Positions 1-10,678 of a DNA stretch of 64,000 nucleotides are shown here, piece by piece (within the stretch, counting starts at the first letter, position 1; each line of letters opens with the position of its first letter). Below the pieces are notes generated by a model. The model had not been told where the DNA came from. It searched no databases and saw nothing but the letters and a program-made list of their open reading frames with translations. Position numbers and translations under genes: made by a program. Source of the stretch: Mesobacterium pallidum (GTDB taxonomy: Bacteria > Pseudomonadota > Alphaproteobacteria > Rhodobacterales > Rhodobacteraceae); contig NZ_JAIMID010000001.1 of the NCBI RefSeq assembly GCF_019966535.1, forward strand, positions 1 through 64,000, given 5' to 3'.

Positions 1-343
1 ACGAACGCGTATCTCACTTTGCATCCCTGGCGAAATACGCGGTGGCCTTTTTTAGGATGTCGCGCTCCTCAGTCACCCGTGTCAGCTCCCGCTTCAGGCG
101 CCGGATCTCGGCATCCTTCTCAGCCTCGCCGGACGATGCCTTCGCGAACTTTCGCTTCCATGCATAGAGAGAGTGCTGGCTCACGCCGAGCCGTTGCGCC
201 ACCTCCGCAACAGGGTAACCCCGCTCGGTGATCTGCGTGACCGCGTCCCGCTTAAACTCGTCGCTGTAGTTGCCTTTGCCCATCGTGGCCTCCTTGCCTC
301 AAAAATTAGGGAAGAAGGCGTCCACGAACCATGGGGCTATTCA
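1..343 (-). mobile_element. IS3-family insertion sequence, one end only
   Basis: This is the 5' end of an IS3-family element lying on the minus strand; the rest lies beyond the left window edge. It carries orfA and, upstream of it, about 60 bases of non-coding terminal sequence. Read on the minus strand, the likely tip begins TGAATAGCCCC at base 343, the TG start typical of IS3 ends. The other terminal repeat and the target duplication are outside the window, so the exact boundary is inferred. The A6G run at 47-53 (minus strand AAAAAAG) is the usual programmed -1 frameshift signal that fuses orfA to orfB. Confidence 0.75.
14..283 (-). CDS. IS3-family transposase OrfA (helix-turn-helix subunit)
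   Basis: An 89-residue protein with the usual OrfA layout. An N-terminal helix-turn-helix (about residues 8-45, with KRDAV and GVSQHSLYAWKRKF) would bind the insertion sequence ends. A charged heptad-rich helix (about 55-80, ending ERDILKKATAYFA) would act as a leucine zipper. The ATG at 283 follows the minus-strand GGAGG at 288-284 with short spacing, so initiation efficiency is uncertain. An AAAAAAG slippery heptamer sits at 53-47 inside the LKK codons, as expected for -1 frameshifting into the catalytic orfB, which would lie off the left edge. The length is normal for OrfA. Confidence 0.9.
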   Translation of the reverse strand: MGKGNYSDEFKRDAVTQITERGYPVAEVAQRLGVSQHSLYAWKRKFAKASSGEAEKDAEIRRLKRELTRVTEERDILKKATAYFARDAK

Positions 344-1129
344 CTCTGCAGTACATAGTATTTCCTTTAAACGGGGCTCAAGGTTCAAAGAAGGAATGGA
401 CTTTTTGAGTTCTCTATGGAGCTTCAGAAGATTGTGTCCTTGTTTGGAGTCGCCGTTTCCGGACGCCTCGATTAGCCCTTTCATGAACTTTTCCACCATT
501 TGGGCGCTGGCCCATTTCGACTGCCCGAAGTTGGGAATCTGGCCAACAAGTTGATGCGTTGAATTTGATAGATCTCCAATTACCTGATCGAAGTAGTGAT
601 TTGTCCCTCGAAATCGGCTCAACGCCTTTCTGCATTGCAAGCCAAAGATCATGCAGCTTTGGACTTCTTGGAGGTCTCCATCAGAAAACTTCGAGAGTCT
701 TTGGGCGGTAAGCCCAGAAAGCGATGAGCAGGCGTTCATAGAGGTTCCGCCGCGCCTCAGTTCATTCTCCGCCAGCACAAAGTCGCGGTTGCTGAAAATC
801 GTGCATGAGCCAAATATCAAGGGCAAATTCATTTCCCAGATGTCTCCGTCTGCCATAGACGCAATTCTGGCACCGGCAGATGGATCCACGTTTAGCCGCT
901 CTCCATAATGGAGCTCATACCAGTCATAGATCCTTTTGGTCTCTTCGAAGGCTGGTCCCGCAACGTCTTCCGGAAGAAAACTTGGTTTAGCTATCAGCAT
1001 CGATTTTCCATGAAGCATTCCGAACTTTCGCACCGCGTGTATGGGGCGCGCGTGAGGTGCCACTCCTTCTGCCTTGAGCTCTGCATCTATCGACAACATT
1101 TGCTTTTCAAAGTCACTGTCGGAGACCAA
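341..1129 (-). CDS. Hypothetical protein, 3' end probably cut by the IS
   Basis: I do not recognise this protein. The frame is open from 1261 to 341, but an ATG at 1261 would place the icd terminator inside the coding sequence. A GGAGAGG about eight bases before a TTG at 1129, or the ATG at 1099, are better starts (262 or 252 residues). Visible patches include YDWYELHYGERL and GDIWEMNLPLIFGS; there is no signal peptide or clear membrane segment. Base composition is unlike its neighbours: several 60-base lines are near 40% GC against well over 60% elsewhere. The stop codon TGA (343-341) coincides with the inferred first three bases of the IS, so the native C-terminus is probably missing. Probably transferred DNA. 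Confidence 0.55.
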   Translation of the reverse strand: MVSDSDFEKQMLSIDAELKAEGVAPHARPIHAVRKFGMLHGKSMLIAKPSFLPEDVAGPAFEETKRIYDWYELHYGERLNVDPSAGARIASMADGDIWEMNLPLIFGSCTIFSNRDFVLAENELRRGGTSMNACSSLSGLTAQRLSKFSDGDLQEVQSCMIFGLQCRKALSRFRGTNHYFDQVIGDLSNSTHQLVGQIPNFGQSKWASAQMVEKFMKGLIEASGNGDSKQGHNLLKLHRELKKSIPSLNLEPRLKEILCTAE

Positions 1130-1212
1130 GTGCGATACCTCTCCAAAGTAATCTGTAACAGTACTCTGTTTGGTAGAAATTATCCCCGCAAGCTGTTTCC
1201 TGACCCACAAAC

Positions 1213-1244
1213 AAAAAAAAGCGCGCCACCCTTCGGCAGCGCGC
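1213..1244 (-). terminator. Rho-independent terminator of icd
   Basis: On the minus strand, 30 bases past the icd stop, a 10-bp stem (GCGCGCTGCC pairing with GGTGGCGCGC, two G-T pairs) closes a GAAG loop and is followed by eight T residues. It overlaps the longest possible N-terminus of the next minus-strand gene, which argues for a later start of that gene. Confidence 0.85.
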
Positions 1245-1273
1245 CCAATTCCTTCCATCACTGACAGACCAAA

Positions 1274-3478
<2,205 letters not shown>

Positions 3479-3713
3479 GGAAAGAGCCCCTTTTGTGAAC
3501 AGGAAGTCTGGGCGGGACCGGGTCGCGTCGGGTGCCGGTCCGTGCCGTGGTATTGGACGGCTTCCGCCTAGCTCAAGTTGCGCGCGCGATCAACCGGACA
3601 AAAGGGCCGCAGGGCGGGGCGCGCGGAATGGGCGCGCGGCTCTGCCCGAAAAGTCGCCTTGCAGGCCAAGGCGCGACGGGTAAGGTGCCCGGTGACTTTT
3701 GTGACGAGGGGCC
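3479..3713. promoter_or_regulatory. Divergent intergenic region icd/modA
   Basis: These 235 bases separate the divergent starts of icd and modA and should contain both promoters. The sequence is GC-rich and I could not pick a confident -35/-10 pair. I also saw no ModE-type palindrome by eye. No convincing gene is present; the open frames here lack a ribosome site and family features. Confidence 0.4.
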
Positions 3714-4478
3714 ATGACCCGACTTCTGCAGATCGCCTTGCTGCTGGCCACGCTGGCCATGCCGCTGCGCCTGGCCGCCGAGGAGGTGACGGTCTTTGCC
3801 GCCGCCTCGCTGGCCAATGCGCTGGACGCGGTGGTGGACGGGTTCGAGGCCGAGACCGGGCACGCGGTCACATTGTCCTACGCAGGGTCGTCCGCGCTGG
3901 CGCGGCAGATCGGGCAGGGCGCGCCGGCGGATGTCTTCCTCTCGGCCAATACCGCCTGGATGGACTGGCTCGAGGCCGAAGGGCTGCTGGTGCCGGGCTC
4001 GCGCCGCGATCTCTTGCGCAACCGTCTGGTGCTGGTCGGCGGGGATCTTGCGGCCCCCAAGGTGGACATCGCACCGGGGCTGGACCTTGCGGGGATGCTG
4101 GGCAGCGGGCGCCTCGCCATGGCGCTGGTCGATGCGGTCCCGGCGGGGATCTACGGGCGGCAGGCGCTCGGGGCTCTGGGCCTCTGGGACAGCGTCGCGC
4201 CACAGGTCGCGCAGGCCGACAACGTGCGCGCCGCGCTGGCGCTGGTCGCGGTGGGTGCGGCGCCCTTGGGCATCGTCTATGCCACCGACGCCGTGCCCGA
4301 GTCGCGCGTTGCGGTGCTGGGCATCTTTCCCGAAACCAGCCACGACGCGATCACCTACCCGGCGGCGCGCCTGCAAGGGCGAGACAACGCGGCCGCCGAT
4401 GCCTTCCTCGCCTACCTGTCGACCGAAGCCGCCCGCGCGGCCTTCGAAGGGCAGGGCTTTACCGTGATCGGCGACTGA
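3714..4478 (+). CDS. modA: Molybdate ABC transporter, periplasmic binding protein
   Basis: Binds molybdate (or tungstate) in the periplasm and delivers it to ModB. The 254-residue protein starts with a Sec signal peptide (MTRLLQIALLLATLAMPLRLAA, cut after about residue 22), followed by the family's VFAAASLANALDAV opening and the SYAGSSALARQI anion-binding stretch near residues 56-70, and later VDAVPAGIYGRQAL. Length is normal. It opens the modABC operon, and its TGA is directly followed by the modB ATG. No modE regulator gene is adjacent. Confidence 0.94.
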   Translation: MTRLLQIALLLATLAMPLRLAAEEVTVFAAASLANALDAVVDGFEAETGHAVTLSYAGSSALARQIGQGAPADVFLSANTAWMDWLEAEGLLVPGSRRDLLRNRLVLVGGDLAAPKVDIAPGLDLAGMLGSGRLAMALVDAVPAGIYGRQALGALGLWDSVAPQVAQADNVRAALALVAVGAAPLGIVYATDAVPESRVAVLGIFPETSHDAITYPAARLQGRDNAAADAFLAYLSTEAARAAFEGQGFTVIGD

Positions 4479-5171
4479 ATGGGCTGGCTCGGCCCGCAGG
4501 AATGGCAAGCGGTGGCGCTGTCGCTGCGCGTCGCCTTCTGGGCGACGCTGGTTTCCCTGCCGCTGGGCGTGGCCGTCGCCATGGCGCTGGCGCGGGGGCG
4601 CTTTCCCGGCCATGCGCTGCTCAACGGGCTGGTGCACCTGCCGCTGATCCTGCCCCCCGTCGTCACCGGCTACCTGCTGCTCTTGACCTTCGGCCCGCAG
4701 GCGGCGGTCGGCGGGTTTCTCGAGAGCATTGGCCTTGGCGTCGCCTTCCGCTGGACCGGCGCGGCGCTGGCGGCCGGGGTCATGGCCTTCCCGCTCATGG
4801 TCCGCGCCATCCGTTTGTCGATCGAGGCGGTGGATCCCCGCCTCGAACAGGCTGCGGCGACGCTGGGCGCCTCGCGTCCTTGGGTCTTCCTGACCGTCAC
4901 CCTGCCGCTGATCCTGCCCGGCATCCTCGCCGGCGCGGTGCTGGCCTTTGCCAAGGCGATGGGCGAATTCGGCGCCACCATCACGTTTGTCTCGAACATC
5001 CCCGGCCAGACCCAGACCTTGCCCTCGGCCATCTACGCCTTCCTGCAGGTTCCGGGCGGAGAGGACGCGGCCCTGCGTCTTGTCGCCGTCTCGGTCGTGA
5101 TCGCCATGGGCGCGCTTCTGGTCTCGGAAGCCCTGTCGCGCCGGGTCGCGAAACGGGTGGCGGGCCGATGA
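4479..5171 (+). CDS. modB: Molybdate ABC transporter, permease
   Basis: Inner-membrane channel subunit of the molybdate importer, 230 residues with about five hydrophobic segments. The cytoplasmic coupling loop is visible as DPRLEQAAATLGASRPWVF (about residues 118-136), followed by the PLILPGILAGAVLAFAKAMGEFGATITF stretch typical of ModB. The ATG abuts the modA stop with no gap, and the gene's TGA overlaps the modC ATG (ATGA), so translation of the three subunits is probably coupled. Confidence 0.94.
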   Translation: MGWLGPQEWQAVALSLRVAFWATLVSLPLGVAVAMALARGRFPGHALLNGLVHLPLILPPVVTGYLLLLTFGPQAAVGGFLESIGLGVAFRWTGAALAAGVMAFPLMVRAIRLSIEAVDPRLEQAAATLGASRPWVFLTVTLPLILPGILAGAVLAFAKAMGEFGATITFVSNIPGQTQTLPSAIYAFLQVPGGEDAALRLVAVSVVIAMGALLVSEALSRRVAKRVAGR

Positions 5172-6247
5172 CGCTCTCGGTCTGCCTCAAGCACGCCTTC
5201 GACGGTTTCACGCTGGATGCCGCCTTCGACGCGCCGCCCGGGGTCACGGTCCTCTTCGGTGGCTCGGGCTCGGGCAAGACCACGATCGTCAACGCGGTCG
5301 CCGGGCTCTTCCGCCCCGACGCGGGCCGCGCGGCGCTGGGGGACGAGGTGCTCTTCGACACCGACCGCCGCCTCTGGCAGCCGCCACACCGCCGGGGCTT
5401 GGGCTATGTCTTTCAGGACGCACGGCTCTTTCCGCATCTCAGCGTCCGGCAGAACCTCTGCTATGGCCGCTGGTTCGCGCGGGGGCGCCGGACCGAAAGC
5501 TTCGATCATATCGTCGAGATGCTGGGCATCGGCCCGCTGCTCGACCGCCGCCCGGCGGATCTGTCGGGGGGCGAGCGTCAGCGCGTCGCCATCGGCCGCG
5601 CCCTGCTGGCCGGGCCGCGCATGATCCTGGCGGACGAGCCCCTCGCCGCGCTGGACGAGCCGCGCAAGGCGGAAATCCTGCCCTATTTCGAACGGCTGAG
5701 GGACGAGCTGGCGATCCCCATGCTCTACGTCTCGCACTCCGCCTCCGAGGTCGCGCGGCTGGCCACCACGGTCGTCGCGCTCAAGGACGGCCGCGTCACC
5801 CGGCAGGGTCCCGCCGCCGAGGTGCTGAGCGACCCGCAGGTCACGCCCATCGGCGCCCGCGCCGCCGGCGCCGTGATCGCCGCCCGCGTCGCGCAGCAGC
5901 ACCCCGACGGGCTGAGCGAGCTGGAAGCCGGCGGCCTGCGCTTGCTGATCCCGCGGGTCGAGGGCGCCATCGGCAGCGCCGTGCGCATCCATGTCGAGGC
6001 GCAGGACGTCATGCTGGCCCTCGCGCCGCCGCAGGGCATCTCGGCGCTGAACGTGCTGCCCGCCACGGTGCGCGAGATCCGGCTGGGCGGCGGGCCCGGT
6101 GCGCTGGTGCAGCTGCGCGCGGGCGACAACCTGCTGCTGGCCCGCGTCACCCGCCGCGCCGTCACGGCGCTGGGCCTGCACGCGGGGCAGGAGCTTTTCG
6201 CCGTGATCGAGGCGGTTTCCGTGGCAAAGGAGGGCGTCGCCGGCTAG
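5168..6247 (+). CDS. modC: Molybdate ABC transporter, ATP-binding protein
   Basis: ATPase that powers molybdate import, 359 residues. Walker A is GGSGSGKTT (31-39), the signature LSGGERQ (133-139), and Walker B ILADEP (154-159). The C-terminal third (about 290-359) is the Mop/TOBE oxyanion-sensing domain, with SALNVLPATVREIRLGG. The start overlaps the modB stop. Frames upstream of this ATG run through modB and are not used. The 62 bases before the next gene hold a short GC hairpin but no T tract. Confidence 0.94.
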   Translation: MTLSVCLKHAFDGFTLDAAFDAPPGVTVLFGGSGSGKTTIVNAVAGLFRPDAGRAALGDEVLFDTDRRLWQPPHRRGLGYVFQDARLFPHLSVRQNLCYGRWFARGRRTESFDHIVEMLGIGPLLDRRPADLSGGERQRVAIGRALLAGPRMILADEPLAALDEPRKAEILPYFERLRDELAIPMLYVSHSASEVARLATTVVALKDGRVTRQGPAAEVLSDPQVTPIGARAAGAVIAARVAQQHPDGLSELEAGGLRLLIPRVEGAIGSAVRIHVEAQDVMLALAPPQGISALNVLPATVREIRLGGGPGALVQLRAGDNLLLARVTRRAVTALGLHAGQELFAVIEAVSVAKEGVAG

Positions 6248-6309
6248 GTGCCAATCCCGCGACCCCGCGGGCACTGGACTCTGCCCCTTTGCGACCCATA
6301 CTTGTACCC

Positions 6310-6978
6310 ATGAACCAGATTGACTCCACCCGGCTTCAGCAGGGCTCCGGCCCGCTGGCCGGGGCAAGGCTGGAAGACCTGATCGCCTGCCCGTCCTGCG
6401 ACGCGCTGTATCTCGCGCGGATGCCGGCCATGGGTGAACGCGCGGTCTGCGCCGATTGCCACGAGGTGCTGATCGCCCCGCGGGCCAAGGCGGGCATCCG
6501 CATCCTGATGCTGACGCTTGCCATGCTGATCCTTGTCACGGCGGCGCTGTTCTTTCCGTTCCTGTCGATCAGCGCGGCGGGGCTGGGCAACCGGGCCTCG
6601 CTGCTCGACGTGGCGCTCAGCTTTCAGTCCAGCCACATGGTCGCGCTGGCGTTGATGACGGCGGCGATGATCGTCATCGTGCCGCTCTTGCGCATGCTGC
6701 TGATCTTCTACACGCTCTTGCCGGTGGTCTTCGACCGCCAGCCATTCTCCCAGGCGCGCCGCGCCTTTCGCTGGAGCAATGCGCTCAAACCCTGGGCCAT
6801 GGCCGAGATCTTTGCCCTCGGCTGTGCCGTGGCGCTGGTCAAGGTCGCCGACCTGGCGCAGATCGGTTTCGGTCCGGCGTTCTGGATGTTCTCGATCCTC
6901 GTCCTGATCGCCATTCTCAATGATTCCTACCTTTGCAGTTGGTCCGTATGGAAATCGCTCGAAAAGGCCCCTCGCTGA
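6310..6978 (+). CDS. pqiA: Paraquat-inducible protein A, first half-protein
   Basis: Inner-membrane partner of the PqiB MCE protein in envelope lipid transport. It is about 222 residues from the ATG at 6310; a TTG at 6289 is an alternative. An N-terminal zinc ribbon is visible (CPSCDALYLARM with CADCH 20 residues on), followed by four hydrophobic segments. E. coli PqiA is about 417 residues and holds two such modules; here the modules are two separate genes that overlap by 31 bases. This gene opens the pqiAABC group, on the same strand as modC. Confidence 0.85.
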   Translation: MNQIDSTRLQQGSGPLAGARLEDLIACPSCDALYLARMPAMGERAVCADCHEVLIAPRAKAGIRILMLTLAMLILVTAALFFPFLSISAAGLGNRASLLDVALSFQSSHMVALALMTAAMIVIVPLLRMLLIFYTLLPVVFDRQPFSQARRAFRWSNALKPWAMAEIFALGCAVALVKVADLAQIGFGPAFWMFSILVLIAILNDSYLCSWSVWKSLEKAPR

Positions 6979-7592
6979 CCGCGCGCGCCGCGGGGCTGGT
7001 GGCCTGTCGCACCTGTGCGCGGGTCTGGCCGGCCGGAACACCCCGCTGCGGCCGCTGCGGGGCGCATCTGCAATCGCGCGACACGGCCAGCCTGCAAAAG
7101 GTCTGGGCCTGGTGGCTGGCCGGGGTCATGGCCTACATCCCCGCAAACCTTTACCCGATGCTGGTGACCGACACGCTGGTCGAACATCACGCCAGCACCA
7201 TCGTCGGCGGTGCGGTCGAGATCGCGCATCACGGCTCATACGGGATCGCCGCGATCATCCTGATCGCGTCGGTGCTGATCCCCATGGGCAAGTTCATCGC
7301 CATCGCCTATCTCGCGCTTTCGGCCCGCCACGGGTCGCGCGTGCGCCCGGGACGGCGGCACCACCTGTACGAGGTGGTGGAGTTCATCGGCCGCTGGTCC
7401 ATGATCGACGTTTTCGTGGTGGCCATCCTCAGCGCATTGGTGCAACTGTCGTCGGTGGCGCAGATCACCCCCGGACCGGCGGCGCTGACCTTTGCCGCCT
7501 CGGTCATCTTTACCATGCTGTCCGCCCAAAGTTTCGATTCCCGCCTGATCTGGGACCGGGATCGTGCAGATGAAAGGCGCCCCTCGACGTGA
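6948..7592 (+). CDS. pqiA: Paraquat-inducible protein A, second half-protein
   Basis: Second PqiA module, about 214 residues from the ATG at 6948 (MEIARKGPSL). The zinc ribbon CRTCARVW and CGRCGAHL is near residues 20-40, and then come four membrane segments containing YIPANLYPMLVT, a PqiA family stretch. The start lies inside the end of the first module, and the stop overlaps the GTG of pqiB (GTGA), so all three are probably translationally coupled. The ATG is chosen over an in-frame TTG at 6933. Confidence 0.85.
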   Translation: MEIARKGPSLTARAAGLVACRTCARVWPAGTPRCGRCGAHLQSRDTASLQKVWAWWLAGVMAYIPANLYPMLVTDTLVEHHASTIVGGAVEIAHHGSYGIAAIILIASVLIPMGKFIAIAYLALSARHGSRVRPGRRHHLYEVVEFIGRWSMIDVFVVAILSALVQLSSVAQITPGPAALTFAASVIFTMLSAQSFDSRLIWDRDRADERRPST

Positions 7593-10093
7593 GCGACGAT
7601 ACTTCCAACGGCCCCGCAGAGGTGCCGATCGAACCCCGGCCCAAGGGGCTTTTCGACAAGCTGTCCATTGTTTGGCTGGTGCCCATCGCGGCACTTGGCG
7701 GCGCGCTGAGCGTGGCCTGGCAGACCTATGCCGACCGCGGCCCGCTGATCCATATCGAGTTCGACAACGGCGACGGCATCGCCGCCGAGGAGACCGAGCT
7801 GCGCTACCGCGACATCGAGGTCGGCCGGGTCGAAGAGGTCGGTTTCTCCGAGGGGCTCGAGCGGGTGCGCGTGGGCGTGCGGCTGGACAAGGAATTCGCC
7901 GAATACGTGGACGACGAGTCGCGCTTCTGGATCGTCCGGCCCGAGGTGACGGCGAGCGGGGTCACGGGGCTCGATACCGTGCTGTCGGGCGTCTACATCG
8001 AGGGCGTCTGGGACAATACCATCGGCCCCCCCCGGACCGAGTTCGAGGGGCAGTCCACCGCGCCGCTGCTGGGCGCCGGCGAGACCGGGCGCGCGTTCAA
8101 GCTGGTCTCGCCCGAACAGCTGCCGACCGCGCGCACGCCGATCCTTTACAAGGGGGTCAAGGTGGGCGTCGTGGGCGCCGCCGAGGTGACCGAGGACGGC
8201 ATGTCCGTGCGGGCCGACGCGGTGATCTACGAACCCTTCGACCGGCTGGTCGACAGCTCGACCCGCTTCTGGGACATCTCGGGGTTCGATTTCTCGATCG
8301 GGGCCAACGGCGCACGGCTGAACTTCACCTCGGTCGCCTCGCTGATCCAGGGCGGCGTGACCTTCGAAACCCTGGGCTCGGGCGGCACGCCGCTGGCCGA
8401 AGACGCCGTGTTCGAGCTGTTCGACAGCGAGGATGCGGCGCGCGACGATTTTCTGGTCGAGGGCGAGGGCCAGGCCATCGACGTGTCCATGGTCTTTGAC
8501 CAGAACCTCAACGGACTGTCGGCCGGCGCGGCCATCGAGCTTGGCGGCCTGCGCGTCGGCGAGGTGATCAGCCTGACCGGGCTCGTGGACCCGGAACGGT
8601 TCGGCGACAACCGCGTGCGGCTGCTGGTCTCGGCCCGGATCAATCCCGGGCGGGTCGGACTGCCGGGCGACACCGGGCCCGAGGCGTTCTTTGACTACCT
8701 CGACGAACGGATCGAAGGCGGCCTGCGGGCGCGGCTGACCAATGCCTCGATCCTGACCGGCGGGCTCAAGGTGCAACTGGTGGACGTGGTGGATGCCGAA
8801 CCGGCCACGCTGCAACGCGACGCGCGGCCCTATGCGCGCATTCCGACCGCCGATCCGAACATCGCCGACGTGACCGCGACGGCGCAGGGGGTGATGCAGC
8901 GCATTTCCGACCTGCCCATCGAGGAGGTCATGCAATCGGCCATCGACCTGATGGACCAGACCACCGCGCTGATCGGCAGCGAAGGGCTTCAGGCCGCGCC
9001 GGACGAGCTGCTGGCGACGCTCGAGGCGATCCGCCAGGTGGCGACCAGCGAAGGCGTCGCGGGCCTGCCCGAGCAACTGGCGGGGCTGATGACCGAGTTG
9101 CAGGCCACCGCCGGCCAGGTCAGCACGATCCTGACCGAGCTTCAGGACGGCGGCACGCCCGCCACAATCATCGCCGCACTGGAAGACCTGGCCGAGACCG
9201 CGAACCGCCTTCCGGCGCTGATCGACAGCACCGACGGCGTCATGGCCTCGGCGCAGGAGGTCATGGGCAATATCGACGGGCTGGTGGGCAGCGCCGACGG
9301 CGTGATGCAAAGCGCGGACGAGACGCTGGGCAACGTCGACCAGGTGCTGACCGGCGCCGATGGTGTCGTCGCCTCGATCCGCGGCATCGCCGACAGCGAG
9401 GAATTCCGCGCCCTGCCCGGGCAGGTCGGCGCGCTGACCACGCAGCTGAACGACACGGTCGCCAAGCTCGACGCCATCGTGCAGGACCTCGTGACCCGCG
9501 ACGCGGTGGGCACGCTGACCACGGCGCTTGAGGACCTGGCGCGCGCGACCGAGGACCTGCCGGGCGTGATCGAAAGCGCCGGCGAAGCGGCGGATGGCGC
9601 CGTCGCGGTCGTCGACAGCGCCAATGCGCTGGTCGAGGATGCGCGCGGCATCGTCTCCCAGGCCGGGCAATTGCCGCTGGACGAACTGTCGGCCCGGGTC
9701 GACAGCCTGCTGGCCGCGGCCGAGCGGCTGATCGACCAGGAAAGCACGCGCGAGCTGCCGGGCGCCTTCAACGCGGCGCTCACCGAGCTGCGTGAAACGC
9801 TCGAGACGCTGCGAAACGGCGGACTGATCGAGAACGCCAATGCCACGCTCGCCTCGGCGCGCGACGCGGCCGATGCCATCGCCGATGCCAGCCGCAACCT
9901 GCCGGCCCTGTCGGACGACCTGCGCCGCGTGGCGCGGCAGGCCAACACCACGCTCGCCGGGTTCGACCCGAACTCGGTCATCGCGCGCGAGGCCGGCAAC
10001 GCGATCCGCCAGATCCAGGACGCGGCCCAGGCCATCGAACGGCTGGCCCGGACCCTCGAACGCAATCCGAACTCCCTTATCATCGGACGTTGA
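7589..10093 (+). CDS. pqiB: PqiB-type MCE-domain protein with long helical tail
   Basis: Membrane-anchored MCE (MlaD-like) protein thought to form a lipid conduit between inner and outer membranes. One transmembrane helix (about 26-44, SIVWLVPIAALGGALSVAW) precedes three MCE modules at roughly 48-140, 160-235 and 290-410. The remainder to residue 834 is a long amphipathic tail with degenerate repeats such as GVMASAQEVMGNIDGLVGS and GVMQSADETLGNVDQVLTG. E. coli PqiB is about 546 residues, so this tail adds nearly 300. GTG start, overlapping the upstream stop. The lipid substrate cannot be read from sequence. Confidence 0.88.
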   Translation: MSDDTSNGPAEVPIEPRPKGLFDKLSIVWLVPIAALGGALSVAWQTYADRGPLIHIEFDNGDGIAAEETELRYRDIEVGRVEEVGFSEGLERVRVGVRLDKEFAEYVDDESRFWIVRPEVTASGVTGLDTVLSGVYIEGVWDNTIGPPRTEFEGQSTAPLLGAGETGRAFKLVSPEQLPTARTPILYKGVKVGVVGAAEVTEDGMSVRADAVIYEPFDRLVDSSTRFWDISGFDFSIGANGARLNFTSVASLIQGGVTFETLGSGGTPLAEDAVFELFDSEDAARDDFLVEGEGQAIDVSMVFDQNLNGLSAGAAIELGGLRVGEVISLTGLVDPERFGDNRVRLLVSARINPGRVGLPGDTGPEAFFDYLDERIEGGLRARLTNASILTGGLKVQLVDVVDAEPATLQRDARPYARIPTADPNIADVTATAQGVMQRISDLPIEEVMQSAIDLMDQTTALIGSEGLQAAPDELLATLEAIRQVATSEGVAGLPEQLAGLMTELQATAGQVSTILTELQDGGTPATIIAALEDLAETANRLPALIDSTDGVMASAQEVMGNIDGLVGSADGVMQSADETLGNVDQVLTGADGVVASIRGIADSEEFRALPGQVGALTTQLNDTVAKLDAIVQDLVTRDAVGTLTTALEDLARATEDLPGVIESAGEAADGAVAVVDSANALVEDARGIVSQAGQLPLDELSARVDSLLAAAERLIDQESTRELPGAFNAALTELRETLETLRNGGLIENANATLASARDAADAIADASRNLPALSDDLRRVARQANTTLAGFDPNSVIAREAGNAIRQIQDAAQAIERLARTLERNPNSLIIGR

Positions 10094-10098
10094 CCCTT

Positions 10099-10665
10099 AT
10101 GACCTTGCTGCCTTACCTCCGCCTCTCTGCCTTCGGGATTGCCGCCGCGCTCGCGGCCTGCGGCGCGCCCGAGCTGCGCTACGCCGCGCCCGAAACCGCG
10201 CCCGAGGTGCGGGTGTCGTCCCGTTACGCCTCGATCGAGGTGGTCGAGGTGAGCCTGCCGACCTATGCGGCGGACGAACAGATCTACATCCAGGATGCCG
10301 ATGGCGCGCTGGCCCCGCTGGGGCCCCTCTGGGCCGACGATCCGGCGCGGTCGATCACGTTGCAGCTGGCGCGCGACCTTGGCCAGATCACCGGCGCGCA
10401 GGTCGCGGCCGAGCCCTGGCCGTTCCGCGATTACGCGCAGGTCAAGGTGGATGTGCGGCTGGAGGATATGCGGGCGACCGAGTCGGGCAGCTTTGTGCTG
10501 GCGGGCCAGTATTACGTCGCGCCCGACAGCGGCGGGCGCAACCGCGCGGGATCGTTCCGGTTCGAGGCGCCGGTGGCCGAGCCCGGCACCGCGGCGCAGA
10601 TCGCCGCGGCCCGGTCGGTGGTGGTCACGCAGCTGGCCGAAACCGTCGCGCGCCAAGGACTTTAA
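10099..10665 (+). CDS. pqiC: PqiC-like outer-membrane lipoprotein (DUF330/ABC auxiliary)
   Basis: 188-residue lipoprotein, the expected outer-membrane partner of PqiB. The signal peptide ends in the lipobox LAAC (Cys about residue 21), followed by GAPELRYAAPE. The body has the PqiC family pattern of short beta segments (VEVVEVSLPTYAADEQIYI, FRDYAQVKVDVRLEDM). A TTG at 10090 overlapping the pqiB stop is an alternative start; ATG at 10099 gives a cleaner signal peptide. It ends 13 bases before the convergent monooxygenase gene. Confidence 0.82.
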   Translation: MTLLPYLRLSAFGIAAALAACGAPELRYAAPETAPEVRVSSRYASIEVVEVSLPTYAADEQIYIQDADGALAPLGPLWADDPARSITLQLARDLGQITGAQVAAEPWPFRDYAQVKVDVRLEDMRATESGSFVLAGQYYVAPDSGGRNRAGSFRFEAPVAEPGTAAQIAAARSVVVTQLAETVARQGL

Positions 10666-10678
10666 CCTGTGGCTGTCG

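Noticed and set aside
6248..6274. Terminator after modC
   Set aside because: A CCCGCG/CGCGGG hairpin exists, but with only six pairs and no T run, so termination is not supported.
7307..9670. 787-codon minus-strand open frame opposite pqiB
   Set aside because: Antisense of the MCE protein; rich in His, Arg and Gln with no recognisable domain.
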